Counted from the stretch's first letter, positions 32,905 to 42,469 are shown. The stretch: DNA of 46,736 bases from Faecalispora jeddahensis (GCF_000577335.1 NZ_CBYL010000030.1:1-46736), one strand, 5' to 3'. Program-made: numbers and translations. Notes: generated by a model from the sequence alone, not told the origin.

Positions 32905-34656
32905 GTGAAAAAATTCAAGGATTTCAGCATATCCCGCAAATTGTCCATCGGCTTTCTCGCCATGATTCTGCTGATACTTGCCGTAGGCGGGATCGGAACC
33001 TTCGGGATGATCCATATCAACAACATGGACACCTACCTGTATGAAAAACAGACTGCGCCGATCGATAATTTGATTCGTGCCTATGAGGCGATCTATCAAA
33101 GCCGGGTCGATGTGAGAGAGGCAATCATTGAATCGAACGATCCGTCAAAGGTCGAGGAATATAACAAGAGCTGCAAAAACAATATGCAGACATTTCTGGA
33201 TGACATGGAGATTTATCGCCCGACCATCACTACTCAGGCAAGCCTTGATTTGGTAGATACGGTTGAAAAGCTTTTCAATGAATCGTATGTCCCGGCGGTT
33301 GAAAAGGCGTTCGAGCTGGCACAGGCCGGCAACCAGCAGGCTGCGGCGGCAGCACTGCATTCGGCAACGAATGATACTACCACATTATTTCAAAATATGA
33401 AACAGCTTGTGGAAAACCGGATGACTTCGGCAAAGAGTACCAGCGACTCAAACGGCCAGTCCGCGATCGTGCTGACGATTGTACTCGCCATTTTTGTTGT
33501 TTTGGGCGCTGTCGCGGGAAGACTTCTCGGCTTGCGGATTTCCCGCATGATTACGAAACCCATTGAGCGGATTGTGGATGCGGCCGGTTCTATCGCGCTG
33601 GGTAGAGTGGATGTTGATCTGGGCGATCTGAATTCCAAAGATGAAACCGGCCAGCTTGCCGCCGCGTTTACAAAAATGCTGGAAGGCATCCGCAAGCAGG
33701 TGATCGCCGCAGAGGTGATCAGCAAAGGCGACTTCACGCAGACGGTTCCGCTTCGTTCCGAAGAAGATGCTTTGGGGCTGGCGCTGGAAAGGATCAAGAA
33801 CGATCTGAGCAATACGCTGCAGATGATCAGCATGGCGGCAGACCAGGTCAACACCGGGTCCGAGCAGGTTTCCTCCGCGGCGCAGGCTCTGTCGTCCGGC
33901 GCTACGGAGCAGGCGGCTTCTGTGGAAGAGCTCAATGCTTCCATTGTGAGCGTTGCCCAGCAGGCTTCGCACAATGCCGTCAGTGTGAGCAACGCCACCA
34001 ATTATGTGGAACAGGCTGTCAAAGGCATGTCGGACAGCCACGAATACATGCAGCGCCTGGATGGAGCCATGCACGAAATCGGGGAAGACTCGCAGCAGAT
34101 TTCCAAAATCACAAAGCTGGTTGAGGATATCGCTTTCCAGACAAATATCCTTGCCCTGAATGCCGCCGTAGAGGCCGCCCGTGCCGGCAGCGCAGGAAAG
34201 GGCTTTGCCGTAGTGGCGGATGAGGTGCGCAATCTTGCCGCAAAATCTGCAGAGGCGGCAAAGCAGACGGCGAACCTGATTCAAAAGTCGGTGGCTACCG
34301 TGTCGGAAGGGGAGCGGCTCGCCGCGGAAACCTTGAAAGCTTTGGGCGAGGTGTCCGAAAAAGCGCAGATGGTTGATCAGACCATCCGGGAGATAGAAGC
34401 TGCCTCCTCGGCGCAGGCGGTGGCGATCGAACAGATCAATCAGGGGCTGTCGCAGGTGTCTGCCGTGGTGCAGAACAACGCTGCAACCGCAGAAGAAAGC
34501 TCCGCTTCCAGCGAGGAACTCGCGGCTCAGGCGCAAACCCTGCAGGAAGAGGTATCGAAATTCAAGCTGGCAGGCGCACAGAGCCACGCCTCTTTCGATA
34601 CGCAAAAGCGCCGACAGACTGAAGCGGCTGAAACGGAGCCCTGGTTTTCTTTCTAA
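32905..34656 (+). CDS. methyl-accepting chemotaxis protein with four-helix sensor and C-terminal tether motif
   Basis: A 583-residue membrane chemoreceptor. Transmembrane segments at about 14-36 and 188-210 enclose a helical sensor domain of about 150 residues (four-helix-bundle type). A HAMP domain (about 211-262) is followed by a long signalling helix hairpin whose tip [22 protein letters not shown] contacts CheA and CheW. After the hairpin a flexible charged tail ends in PWFSF, fitting the x-W-x-x-F consensus of CheR/CheB-binding tethers. The GTG start follows AAGGAAGG. CheW is encoded 65 bases downstream. The ligand is unknown. Confidence 0.93.
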   Translation: MKKFKDFSISRKLSIGFLAMILLILAVGGIGTFGMIHINNMDTYLYEKQTAPIDNLIRAYEAIYQSRVDVREAIIESNDPSKVEEYNKSCKNNMQTFLDDMEIYRPTITTQASLDLVDTVEKLFNESYVPAVEKAFELAQAGNQQAAAAALHSATNDTTTLFQNMKQLVENRMTSAKSTSDSNGQSAIVLTIVLAIFVVLGAVAGRLLGLRISRMITKPIERIVDAAGSIALGRVDVDLGDLNSKDETGQLAAAFTKMLEGIRKQVIAAEVISKGDFTQTVPLRSEEDALGLALERIKNDLSNTLQMISMAADQVNTGSEQVSSAAQALSSGATEQAASVEELNASIVSVAQQASHNAVSVSNATNYVEQAVKGMSDSHEYMQRLDGAMHEIGEDSQQISKITKLVEDIAFQTNILALNAAVEAARAGSAGKGFAVVADEVRNLAAKSAEAAKQTANLIQKSVATVSEGERLAAETLKALGEVSEKAQMVDQTIREIEAASSAQAVAIEQINQGLSQVSAVVQNNAATAEESSASSEELAAQAQTLQEEVSKFKLAGAQSHASFDTQKRRQTEAAETEPWFSF

Positions 34657-34721
34657 GACGAGGCAGGGAATAATGGCACTGCCTCGTAGCGGAGGATAGC
34701 AAAGAAAAGGAGGTTTTACAG

Positions 34722-35234
34722 ATGGGACAACCGGTCGAATGGGACACAAGGCGGGAAGACGATACAGAACGACGATATTTGACCTTCTGGACAGACGGCC
34801 AGCTTTTTGGGGTTTCGATTACAGACGTCGTTCAGATCGTTGGGCTGCAAGAGATGACAGAGCTTCCGGATTACCCCGATTATGTCAAGGGTATCATCAA
34901 TCTGCGCGGACAGATGATTCTGCTGATCGACGTGCGGCTTCGCTTTGGAAAAGCAGAAATACCGTACAATGACCGCACCTGCATTATCATTATTCATGTG
35001 GGCCACAGCAATTTTGGATTGATCGTGGACGAGGTGGATGAGGTGACCGATATTTCTCCGGATAAAATCGCTCCCCCTCCTAAGGTCAATACGGAACAAA
35101 TGGATACTTATCTCACCGGGATTGCCCAATTGGCGGGCGGCTCCCAAAAGGACAGGATCGCCCTGCTGCTTCACACAGCGAAAATTCTCGGTGAAACTGA
35201 ATTGTCGGTTCAGCCCCAGACGGTTCGGGGATGA
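34722..35234 (+). CDS. cheW: chemotaxis coupling protein CheW
   Basis: A 170-residue CheW-domain protein that bridges receptors and the CheA kinase. The typical stretches are present: RYLTFWTDGQLFGVSITDVVQI (about 18-39), GIINLRGQMILLIDVRLRFG (about 57-76) with the receptor-binding INLRG, and GLIVDEVDEVTDI (about 98-110). It has an N-terminal extension of about 15 acidic residues. AAAGGAGG precedes the ATG. It is encoded directly after a receptor; no CheA or CheY is in the window, so the core kinase must be elsewhere. Confidence 0.94.
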   Translation: MGQPVEWDTRREDDTERRYLTFWTDGQLFGVSITDVVQIVGLQEMTELPDYPDYVKGIINLRGQMILLIDVRLRFGKAEIPYNDRTCIIIIHVGHSNFGLIVDEVDEVTDISPDKIAPPPKVNTEQMDTYLTGIAQLAGGSQKDRIALLLHTAKILGETELSVQPQTVRG

Positions 35235-35322
35235 GAATCGAAACCAGTCGATTTCCCAGTCAATAAGCGCACATCAACAGGAACGGTGTAGTGCCTCAAA
35301 AGCTTCTAAGGAGGGGGAACCG

Positions 35323-35952
35323 TTGAAAATCATCTATGAGAATTTAAGCGCGGAAGAGATTCTGCATATGCTTCCTGAAGAACAAATCCGGCATAGCGAG
35401 AATGTGGGCAAGCTGATGGAGGGATTCTCAAAATGGCTGCACGCATACGCAGCGGATGAAATGTATCCATATTTCAGTCTGGCCGCCTATTATCACGATA
35501 TCGGCAAAGTGTGTGTTCTGCCCAGCCTTCTTACAAAGCAGGGAATTCTGACCCCGAACGAATACCGCATTGTCCAGCAGCACACCGTATTCGCGCAGGA
35601 GCTGCTGGATCTGGCCCGCAGAGGGAAGATCACCGGGATACCCGAGGGCCTGATTCCCTTACTCCGTGATGCCGCGGTTTATCATCACGAATGGTGGAAC
35701 GGAAAGGGCTATCCTTTTGGATTAAGGGGAGAAGCGATTCCCCTGGTAGCCCGGGCGACCGCGATCTGCGATTCCTATGACGCGATGGTAAGCGATCGGG
35801 CCTACCGATCCGCATACTCGCACGATTACGCGTGCAGCGAGCTGGAAAGAGGGGCCGGCCGGCAATTTGAGCCCGCTCTGGTAACCCTGTTTCTGGATCA
35901 TGAGGCCGAAATCCTCCGCATGCTGGATGAAATGCATGCTTCCGGCGAATAG
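35323..35952 (+). CDS. HD-GYP domain protein, probable cyclic-di-GMP phosphodiesterase
   Basis: A 209-residue single-domain HD-GYP protein. The metal and catalytic motifs are His58-Asp59 with Lys62 (YYHDIGK), His87, His121-His122-Glu123 (YHHEWWNGKGYPFGL) and the GYP triad at 129-131. Members hydrolyse cyclic di-GMP to GMP; no sensor or receiver domain is attached. TTG 35323 is chosen because GGAGGGGG lies six bases upstream; the frame is open before it but without a start signal. It follows cheW by 88 bases and may be cotranscribed, suggesting a link between chemotaxis and second-messenger control of motility. Confidence 0.88.
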   Translation: MKIIYENLSAEEILHMLPEEQIRHSENVGKLMEGFSKWLHAYAADEMYPYFSLAAYYHDIGKVCVLPSLLTKQGILTPNEYRIVQQHTVFAQELLDLARRGKITGIPEGLIPLLRDAAVYHHEWWNGKGYPFGLRGEAIPLVARATAICDSYDAMVSDRAYRSAYSHDYACSELERGAGRQFEPALVTLFLDHEAEILRMLDEMHASGE

Positions 35953-36002
35953 CCGCGTTTCCGGTACGTTTTATCCTGCAATTTCTCTTCCTTTAAAGAA
36001 AG

Positions 36003-36055
36003 AAAAAAGTACGCTTTGAAACGGCTTAGAAAGCCCGATCAAGGCGTACTTTTTA
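36003..36055. terminator. bidirectional terminator between HD-GYP and second chemoreceptor
   Basis: AAAAAAGTACGC (36003-36014) and GCGTACTTTTT (36044-36054) form the outer stem, with an inner GGCTT/AAGCC hairpin. It has T-rich flanks on both strands and serves the convergent genes. Confidence 0.75.
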
Positions 36056-36095
36056 TTTCTATGATTCTAAAGGCAGGTCTTGCGGCGGTGGGAGA

Positions 36096-38039
36096 TCATA
36101 ACTGGAATTTTTCTACCAGCTCTTTCAGAATCTGAGCCTGCCCGGAAAGCTCCTCGCTGGCCGCCGCGCTCTCTTCCGCGGTAGCCGAGTTGGTCTGTAC
36201 CACGCCAGAGATCTGATTTACGTTTTGTGTGACCTGATCGATCTGTTCCGACTGATGAGAAGAAGCCTCAGAAATCCGTTCCACATTATCGGTAACCACC
36301 TGAATGCTCTGCACAACCTCAGCCAGTGCCTGTTCGGTGCTGTCTGCAATTACGGTACCCTTTTCCACCTGTTCTCTGGAATGATTGATTAAAAGCGCGG
36401 TGTCTTTTACTGCCTGAGCACTTTTTGTTGCAAGGTTTCTCACCTCGTCCGCAACTACCGCAAAGCCCTTGCCGGCCGAACCTGCCCGGGCTGCTTCCAC
36501 AGAGGCATTAAGGGCAAGGATGTTTGTCTGAAACGAAATGTCCTCAATGGTTTTCACGATCTTTTCAATCTCGTTGGAAGAATCATTGATTTTGGACATC
36601 GAGTCGACCATGTCCTTCATGTACTGGTTGCTTACTTCAATCTTCGAACATACCGCCAATACTCTCTCGCTTGCATCGCCCGCGTGCTGTGCATTAATTT
36701 TTACGTTTTCTGCGATTTCAGAGATGGCAGTAGACAGTTCTTCAATAGAGCTGGCCTGCTCCGTAGAGCCCATAGCCAAAGACTGCGCGCCGGTTGCAAG
36801 CTGTTCAGAACCGCTTGCAATCTGGTCTGAGGCCTGATTGATCGAGCTCATCGACTCGTGCAGCGAATGGGTGATGTTTTCCAGAGACTCCTGAATCGGC
36901 ACAAAATCCCCGTTGTATTCCAACTCCGTTTTCACCAGCAGATTACCGTTCGATACCTCGTGCAGAACGTGTGTGATTTCTGCAATATAACTGCGCAGAG
37001 ACAAAACTGTTTTCTTTAGAGAATCGGCTAGAATACCGGTTTCATCCTGTGCATCTACCTCTACTGTGTCTGAGTGCAGGTCGCCTTCCGCCAACTGTTC
37101 CAGTCTGCGGCAGACAAGGGTAATCGGGTTTGCGATGGATTTCGCCGTCGACCGGGTGAACAAAACGCCCAGCAGAATGCAGACAATCGACGAAATCAAA
37201 AGGCCGATGATCGTATATTCAATGGAAGAGGTCATTTCCTTGATGGGCGCCACGATGCCGAAGGACCAGCCGTCTGTTCCGGGCAGGGGGGCATGGTAGC
37301 AGATGCGGTCCCCTGTGCTGTAAGAATAAATGGTGATGCCGCTCTGCGTCAGATCGGCGTATTTATAAATTTCAGCGGTTTTTCGCTGGTCGACCTTTTC
37401 CGGTGCAATGTTGCCGATCAAAACGCCGTCTTTATTGATGATAAACGCACTGCCCGTTTTGCCCACGACAACATTCTGAATGAAGGGGCTGTAAACATGG
37501 GCGTCCATTGTCGCCATGAGCACGCCCTTGAAATTGTCGTTAGACATCGGCGTACAGGCGATCACGCAAAAGTTGCCGTTGATATCTTTCATTGGTTCCG
37601 AAAAATAGGTTTTTCCGGCCAGAGCCGCCTTGAAATATTCCTGGTCCGCAACGCTTTTGCCGTTTAGATCAAGGTCTGCGCTCACAATTTTTCCATCCTG
37701 GCCGACAAGGCTCAGCGACTGGTAGCCGTAAGAGCTCATCTGCTGCTCCAATATGTTCGCGATGATGGGTTCGGTCAGCCCCGGGGCCCCAAGGGTGTTG
37801 GAGGACGCGGCAGATTGGAGAGAACTCTTCATATTATCCAGACCATAGGTGATGGATTCCGTCAATATCTTACCCATCGAGTTCAGATCACTGTTTACGT
37901 TTTGGGTTAATCCCTGGTAGCTGGAATAAACGCCAACGCCAAGGCTTAAAAGGGCTGTCAGCACTACAACAGGAATTGTGTTCAAGATCAGTTTTGTTTT
38001 CAGGGATTTGATTTTGCGTGTAATTGATAATTTTCGCAT
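36096..38039 (-). CDS. methyl-accepting chemotaxis protein with dCache-type sensor
   Basis: A 647-residue membrane chemoreceptor. A basic N-terminus leads into a transmembrane segment (about 18-40); an extracellular double-Cache domain (about 45-275) has the small-molecule-binding look ([36 protein letters not shown]); the second transmembrane segment is about 283-305, then HAMP and a signalling hairpin with the tip [22 protein letters not shown]. Unlike the first receptor it ends directly after the hairpin without a tether motif. AAAGGAAG precedes the ATG. It is monocistronic and convergent with the HD-GYP gene. Such sensors often bind amino acids or carboxylates; the ligand here is not known. 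Confidence 0.93.
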   Translation of the reverse strand: MRKLSITRKIKSLKTKLILNTIPVVVLTALLSLGVGVYSSYQGLTQNVNSDLNSMGKILTESITYGLDNMKSSLQSAASSNTLGAPGLTEPIIANILEQQMSSYGYQSLSLVGQDGKIVSADLDLNGKSVADQEYFKAALAGKTYFSEPMKDINGNFCVIACTPMSNDNFKGVLMATMDAHVYSPFIQNVVVGKTGSAFIINKDGVLIGNIAPEKVDQRKTAEIYKYADLTQSGITIYSYSTGDRICYHAPLPGTDGWSFGIVAPIKEMTSSIEYTIIGLLISSIVCILLGVLFTRSTAKSIANPITLVCRRLEQLAEGDLHSDTVEVDAQDETGILADSLKKTVLSLRSYIAEITHVLHEVSNGNLLVKTELEYNGDFVPIQESLENITHSLHESMSSINQASDQIASGSEQLATGAQSLAMGSTEQASSIEELSTAISEIAENVKINAQHAGDASERVLAVCSKIEVSNQYMKDMVDSMSKINDSSNEIEKIVKTIEDISFQTNILALNASVEAARAGSAGKGFAVVADEVRNLATKSAQAVKDTALLINHSREQVEKGTVIADSTEQALAEVVQSIQVVTDNVERISEASSHQSEQIDQVTQNVNQISGVVQTNSATAEESAAASEELSGQAQILKELVEKFQL

Positions 38040-38489
38040 TCCAGAGCTTCCTTTACCGAGTTTTTTCAGAATCCTTCTTTCTTAGGTATAGTTGATTCGC
38101 TTGAAAGGTGTACTTGTATTTGCGAGGATGTTTTTGTTTCGCAAGCGAAGGCAGGCTGGCGCCTGGCGAGGAGGACAACGCAGCGCAGCGAAAAACAGAC
38201 CGCAAAGACTGGACGATCTTGAAGTGAATCAAACTATAGAGGATTGTCTATTAATAATGTCGTCCTGTAAAAGCTGAAATCCAATTACAATAGTTACTAA
38301 AGGAAAATTTTTCCATTAAATATGCCGATTTTTCTAACCGAAAACCGTAGCGGCCCGCAAAAATACTGGAAAACAGCGAGACTTCTCTTTCCGGCCGAAA
38401 GCGTTTGCGGTACGGTTAAATACCTTTTTTTAAGGGCCGTAAAAGCGCTGAAAATGGGCGGATGGAGGGATTCAGCGGTAAGTGCGCAC
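38040..38489. other. Intergenic region with a GC-rich segment, no supported gene
   Basis: Between the second receptor and the AEC promoter lies a 450-base stretch. Near 38137-38152 TTCGCAAGCGAA is a small hairpin; it resembles the GC-rich elements at the right end of the window (CGCTTGCG). The rest is unassigned. Confidence 0.35.
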
Positions 38490-38534
38490 TTGCACTTATT
38501 GAAAACAGTGTTATAATTTGGTTACGGGTAACCA
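38480..38534 (+). promoter_or_regulatory. promoter of the AEC transporter flanked by two palindromes
   Basis: TTGCAC (38490-38495), a 16-base spacer and TATAAT (38512-38517). The perfect palindrome AAGTGCGCACTT (38480-38491) overlaps the -35 box and TGGTTACGGGTAACCA (38519-38534) covers the transcription start, suggesting two regulator binding sites. Confidence 0.6.
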
Positions 38535-38604
38535 TAAAATGCTGGCATCCTATGATCTTAGCAGAGCGGTCATCTGAAATTTGCAATACGGGAAGTTTGT
38601 GCAC

Positions 38605-39549
38605 ATGATACTGACATTTTTACACGCGATCGAAAGCATTCTGACAATCATCATTATGTTCATGACGGGCTGGCTTCTGACCCACGTTGGTTGGTTGGAT
38701 GAAAAAACCAGTCTTATTTTTTCGAAAATTATCGTGAACGTTTCGTTCCCCTGCTACATGCTGTGGAATCTGATGTCGAACTTCGATAAGGCGAAGCTGC
38801 AGGAGCTTTCGGGCGGGCTGATAATCCCCATCACATCGATTGTGCTGTCGTATTTTATCAGTGTTCTCGTCAGTAATCTGCTCAAGGTAGACCCCAAGCG
38901 AAAGGGCGTTTTTCGCTGCATTTTCTTCACCTCGAACACGATCTTTATCGGGCTGCCGGTCAATCTGTCCTTGTTTGGCGCGGAAAGCACCCCGTACGTT
39001 CTGATTTATTATATTGCAAACACCTGCTTTTTCTGGACTTTGGGCAATTACGAAATCAGCAAAGACGGCGATGAGGGAAGAGAAGCGGGAAAATTCTCTT
39101 TCAGCACGCTGAAGCGGATTTTCAACCCGGCCCTCGCGGGGTTTGTGGTCGCCGTGATCCTGATTCTTCTGGACATTCAGCTGCCGCGGTTTGTGATGGA
39201 CAGCTGTAAATATATCGGCGAGCTGACGACTCCTCTCGCGATGTTCTTCATCGGGATTGTGCTTCACTCCACGCCGCTGAAAAAGCTGCGGTTCGACCGT
39301 GACCTTGTGGTTCTGCTGCTGGCACGTTTCCTGCTCTGCCCGGTCGTTGTGATCGCGCTGGAGCTGTTGATTCCGATTCCGCCCATGATGGCCAAGGTGT
39401 TTGTCATTCAGGCCGCGATGCCCGCGGTTACCAGCACGGGGGTAATCGCAAAGCAGTATGGCGCGGATTATGAATTCGCCACAATCGCGACGGTTGTTAC
39501 CACCATTGCGAGCATGATCGTCATCCCGATTTACATGATGCTGATTTAA
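38605..39549 (+). CDS. AEC (auxin efflux carrier) family transporter
   Basis: A 314-residue membrane protein with about ten helices in two five-helix halves. The first half has NVSFPCYMLWNLM and the broken helix FFTSNTIFIGLPVNLSLFG; the second has ELTTPLAMFFIGIVL and QAAMPAVTSTGVIAKQYGAD, typical family signatures. Bacterial members move malate, other carboxylates or amino-acid-like acids; substrate unknown. The ATG at 38605 is used, with a modest GGGAAG site; a GTG two codons earlier is possible. A perfect terminator follows. The divergent neighbour across it is a LysR regulator, convergent in orientation, so control by that regulator is not implied. Confidence 0.9.
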   Translation: MILTFLHAIESILTIIIMFMTGWLLTHVGWLDEKTSLIFSKIIVNVSFPCYMLWNLMSNFDKAKLQELSGGLIIPITSIVLSYFISVLVSNLLKVDPKRKGVFRCIFFTSNTIFIGLPVNLSLFGAESTPYVLIYYIANTCFFWTLGNYEISKDGDEGREAGKFSFSTLKRIFNPALAGFVVAVILILLDIQLPRFVMDSCKYIGELTTPLAMFFIGIVLHSTPLKKLRFDRDLVVLLLARFLLCPVVVIALELLIPIPPMMAKVFVIQAAMPAVTSTGVIAKQYGADYEFATIATVVTTIASMIVIPIYMMLI

Positions 39550-39601
39550 CGCTGTCAAATTAAGCCGTCCGCCTTCCTGAAAGGCGGCTGGCTCTTCAAA
39601 G

Positions 39602-39646
39602 AAAAGGCCCGGAGATCAAATTATACATTTGATCTCCGGGCCTTTT
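39602..39646. terminator. bidirectional terminator after the AEC gene
   Basis: Perfect 20-bp arms (39602-39621 and 39627-39646, core GGCCCGGAGATCAAAT) around five bases, serving the convergent AEC and LysR genes. Confidence 0.92.
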
Positions 39647-39705
39647 CTCGTGCTGCGGAAATGCTTTCTCAAAAAGCTTCACTTTTTTATGTAGGATGAA
39701 ACCAG

Positions 39706-40596
39706 TTACAAAAATGATTCAAGAACGTCGTTTTTTTGCAGGATGAAATCCAGGTCGCTCAGCAGCTTCTGCACGTATTCGTTTTTCTGGTTTTTCGGGA
39801 TCACATAATAGATGATCCGGTCCGACGGACCGTCGAGCAATCGATGCAGGGAGATTTGCTGATTCTGCATCAGCCTGCCGGCTACCGTTGCGGGCACAAC
39901 CGCCCAGGTGTTTTTCTCGTTTAATAAATCCTCCAGCAAAGACATTTGATCCAGAATGACTTTGGAAGCCGCGTTTGCGCCGAACCAGTAATCATGCCAC
40001 AGATCATACTCCGGGTTCCATGGCAGGCGGATTTCCTGTCTCGCGTTCAGGGCGGACGGATGAACTTCCTTTTCCAACCCGGGCACTCCGTTTGACACGA
40101 GCAGCATCTTTTCGCGAAAAGCGGGAATGGTCTCTACCGTTCTGGAAAACTGCGTGTCGGAAATAAAGGCCATATCGGTCTGCCGGTTTTCTATATACTC
40201 GTAGGCTTCTCTGGAGTGATGATTATGGAATACCAGGCGGCAGTCGGGGTTGTTTTTCATAAAGCGCAAAAAAACAGGGGGCAGGATATACGCGCACACA
40301 CTGCCTACCGAAGAGATATGGAATACCTTGCTGCTGTCGAACTGCGCCAGCTCTCTGGCCTCAGACCATACGGCCAGCATTTTTTCGGCAACCGAAACAA
40401 ACGCTTTGCCACGCGGGGTCAGTTCAACGGAACGCATTCCCTTGCTCCGCTCCATCAAACGGTAGCCCAGCTCGGCCTCCAATGCGTGAATGCGTCTGCT
40501 GAGTGCCGGCTGTGTGATGTAGAGCTGTTGAGAAGCGGCGGTAATGCTTCCCGTTTTGACTACCATCAGAAAAGCCTGCATTTCTAACTCTGTCAT
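39706..40596 (-). CDS. LysR-family transcriptional regulator
   Basis: A 296-residue regulator. The N-terminal winged helix-turn-helix is MQAFLMVVKTGSITAASQQLYITQPALSRRIHALEAELGYRLMER (residues 6-50; quoted here as SITAASQQLYITQPALSRRI), and the periplasmic-binding-like effector domain covers about 90-290. The protein is divergent from a MATE exporter, across a T-N11-A-type palindrome, so it probably controls that gene and itself. AGGTGA precedes the ATG. The effector is not known. Confidence 0.93.
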   Translation of the reverse strand: MTELEMQAFLMVVKTGSITAASQQLYITQPALSRRIHALEAELGYRLMERSKGMRSVELTPRGKAFVSVAEKMLAVWSEARELAQFDSSKVFHISSVGSVCAYILPPVFLRFMKNNPDCRLVFHNHHSREAYEYIENRQTDMAFISDTQFSRTVETIPAFREKMLLVSNGVPGLEKEVHPSALNARQEIRLPWNPEYDLWHDYWFGANAASKVILDQMSLLEDLLNEKNTWAVVPATVAGRLMQNQQISLHRLLDGPSDRIIYYVIPKNQKNEYVQKLLSDLDFILQKNDVLESFL

Positions 40597-40611
40597 CTGA
40601 TCACCTGCTCT

Positions 40612-40639
40612 TAAAATATAACTGTTACGTTATATTTTA
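40612..40639. promoter_or_regulatory. LysR-type operator in the divergent regulator/exporter interval
   Basis: TAAAATATAAC (40612-40622) and GTTATATTTTA (40629-40639) form a perfect 11-bp inverted repeat around TGTTAC. The core ATAAC-N6-GTTAT has the T-N11-A form recognised by LysR proteins. It starts 15 bases upstream of the LysR start codon. Confidence 0.7.
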
Positions 40640-40719
40640 TCAGTAAAATAAGCATTTTTCAAATGTATTCTCTTGTGATACCCTTACTGTGAAAGATTTG
40701 AGATCATGGAGGAGTCACG

Positions 40720-42072
40720 ATGACACACAGTATGGACTTAACCAGGGGCGATATGAAAAAAGAGCTGATTGCCATAACGATCCCGCTGATTATCGGCAAC
40801 ATACTGCAGCAGCTTTACAACACCATCGATGCAATTGTAATCGGCCGGTATGTCGGCGACGTCGCCTTTGCCGCGATCGGGGTGGCCGGCACGGTGATGA
40901 ACCTGTTTATCTTTGTGCTCAGCGGCTTCTGTGCGGGAATTTCGGTCGTTTTGGGTCAGCTGTTCGGGAAAGAGGATATGGAAACCTTTCGCACCGAATT
41001 TTATCTTTCAACGGTTTTTGGCGTGGCGTTTACCGCGCTGATCAGCATATGCGGCATCGCGTTTGCAAAGCCCCTGCTGCATCTGATCCAGACCCCTGCC
41101 GATGTGGCCGAGTACTGCTATCAATATCTGGTCGTCATTTTTGCGGGCCTGTTCGCAAGCTATTTATATAACCTGTGCTCGGCTGTTCTGAGGGCGGTCG
41201 GGAATACCAGGGCGGCTCTTGTCATCCTCGCGGTTTCCATTGTGATCAATCTGGCTTTGGCGCTGCTGTTTGTGGGCAGTATGCACACCGGTGTGGTCGG
41301 GGCGGCTCTGGCTACGGTGATTTCCCAGCTGATCTCCGTTCTTCTCAGTTTCCTGTATATCCGCATCCAGATTCCCGATTTGATGTTCCGGCGGGCCGAC
41401 ATGAAGTACGACCAATCGCTCATGAAAAAGACGGCCAATTTCGGTTCTGCGTCTGCATTTCATCAGTCCAGCCTTTATATCGGCAAGCTGCTGGTGCAGG
41501 GCGCGGTCAACTCGATGGGCATCGACATGATTTCGGCCTATACGGCGACCACCAGAATCGAAGGGTTCATCAATTCCTTTGGGGACAGCGGCGCAGCGTC
41601 CACTTCCATCTTGATCGCCCAAAACAAAGGCGCGGAAAACGAAAAGAGGGTGAAGGAAGGGCTGCGCACCTCACTCATGATGATGACCGTGCTCGGCATC
41701 GCTCTGTCGATTTTGATGGCCGCGACAGCGGGCACCACCGTTTTCTGGATGCTCGGCAGCACGGAGGGCAAGGCGTTTGAGTACGCGGTGCAGTACATGC
41801 AGGTCGTTTCCATTTTCTATATTCTGAACTACATCGGGAGTGCGTTCGTCGGCTATTACCGCGGCGTGGGGATGATTTATGTTCCGGTAATCGGCACAAC
41901 GCTCCACATTACCATCCGTGTGATCCTTTCTTATATGTTCGTGCAGACGTCGGGGCTGTCGGCGGTAGCCTATGCCACCGGGATCGGATGGATCGTCGTC
42001 ACCATTTATCAGGCTGTGGTTTATGTGACGAGGGTTAAAAAAATCTGCTTCAAGACAAAGGCGGAAGAGTAA
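40720..42072 (+). CDS. MATE family multidrug/metabolite exporter
   Basis: A 450-residue membrane protein with twelve predicted helices in two homologous halves, as expected for MATE cation-antiporters. The family patterns are near the N-terminus (IPLIIGNILQQLYNTIDAIVIGRYVG) and in the second half (TATTRIEGFINSFGDSGAASTSILIAQNKGA). These proteins expel cationic drugs or metabolites using Na+ or H+ gradients. GGAG precedes the ATG. Control by the divergent LysR protein is likely. The Na+/H+ choice and substrates cannot be told. Confidence 0.93.
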   Translation: MTHSMDLTRGDMKKELIAITIPLIIGNILQQLYNTIDAIVIGRYVGDVAFAAIGVAGTVMNLFIFVLSGFCAGISVVLGQLFGKEDMETFRTEFYLSTVFGVAFTALISICGIAFAKPLLHLIQTPADVAEYCYQYLVVIFAGLFASYLYNLCSAVLRAVGNTRAALVILAVSIVINLALALLFVGSMHTGVVGAALATVISQLISVLLSFLYIRIQIPDLMFRRADMKYDQSLMKKTANFGSASAFHQSSLYIGKLLVQGAVNSMGIDMISAYTATTRIEGFINSFGDSGAASTSILIAQNKGAENEKRVKEGLRTSLMMMTVLGIALSILMAATAGTTVFWMLGSTEGKAFEYAVQYMQVVSIFYILNYIGSAFVGYYRGVGMIYVPVIGTTLHITIRVILSYMFVQTSGLSAVAYATGIGWIVVTIYQAVVYVTRVKKICFKTKAEE

Positions 42073-42469
42073 AAAACTCTGTTTTTCAGCAGGGGCACAG
42101 GGCGGGTTAGGCTCCGGTGCGCTTGCTGCTTTATGGGGCATTTGTGATTGTGCGGCCCCTTGGCTGCCACAGAACGTTGTTCCGGGTACACAGCCGGAAC
42201 GGAATCGCGCTGAAAAACGAAAAACGTTGCGTAGTTTGCCCGGATGTTTTTTCCCTTTGGGCACCATTTTCAGGCGAAATTTACCCGGCCGGCAGACCGG
42301 AGAAACAGAGCGCTTTTTTAAAGTGGGACAACTTGAATTTTTCTCAATCTTTGGTATAATGAGATTTAAGTTTCGCCATGCTTTAACAGGCACACACACA
42401 CTGAAAATATGTTTTCTTTTCACAGTCCGGTCAAAAGCATCCACCGAAACAGAAAGACAGGTGAAGAGT
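42073..42469. other. Intergenic region with the mgsA promoter
   Basis: The first 200 bases contain a GGGGC/GCCCC hairpin (42133-42162) that may end the MATE transcript and a GTTCCGG/CCGGAAC repeat (42179-42185 with 42194-42200). At 42333-42360 TTGAAT, a 16-base spacer and TATAAT form the likely mgsA promoter, leaving a leader of about 100 bases without an obvious structure. Confidence 0.55.
42333..42360 (+). promoter_or_regulatory. mgsA promoter
   Basis: TTGAAT (42333-42338) and TATAAT (42355-42360) separated by 16 bases, about 110 bases before the GTG start. Confidence 0.7.

Noticed and set aside
33448-34749. A 433-codon open frame on the minus strand
   Set aside because: It is the shadow of the chemoreceptor gene, with no ribosome binding site and no domain.
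16544-38511. Shared 14-mer ATTGAAAACAGTGT at 16543-16556 and 38498-38511
   Set aside because: A few matches of this length are expected by chance in a window of this size, and the contexts differ.
38620-39558. A 312-codon open frame opposite the AEC transporter
   Set aside because: Rich in His, Asn and Arg, the typical reverse complement of a membrane protein.
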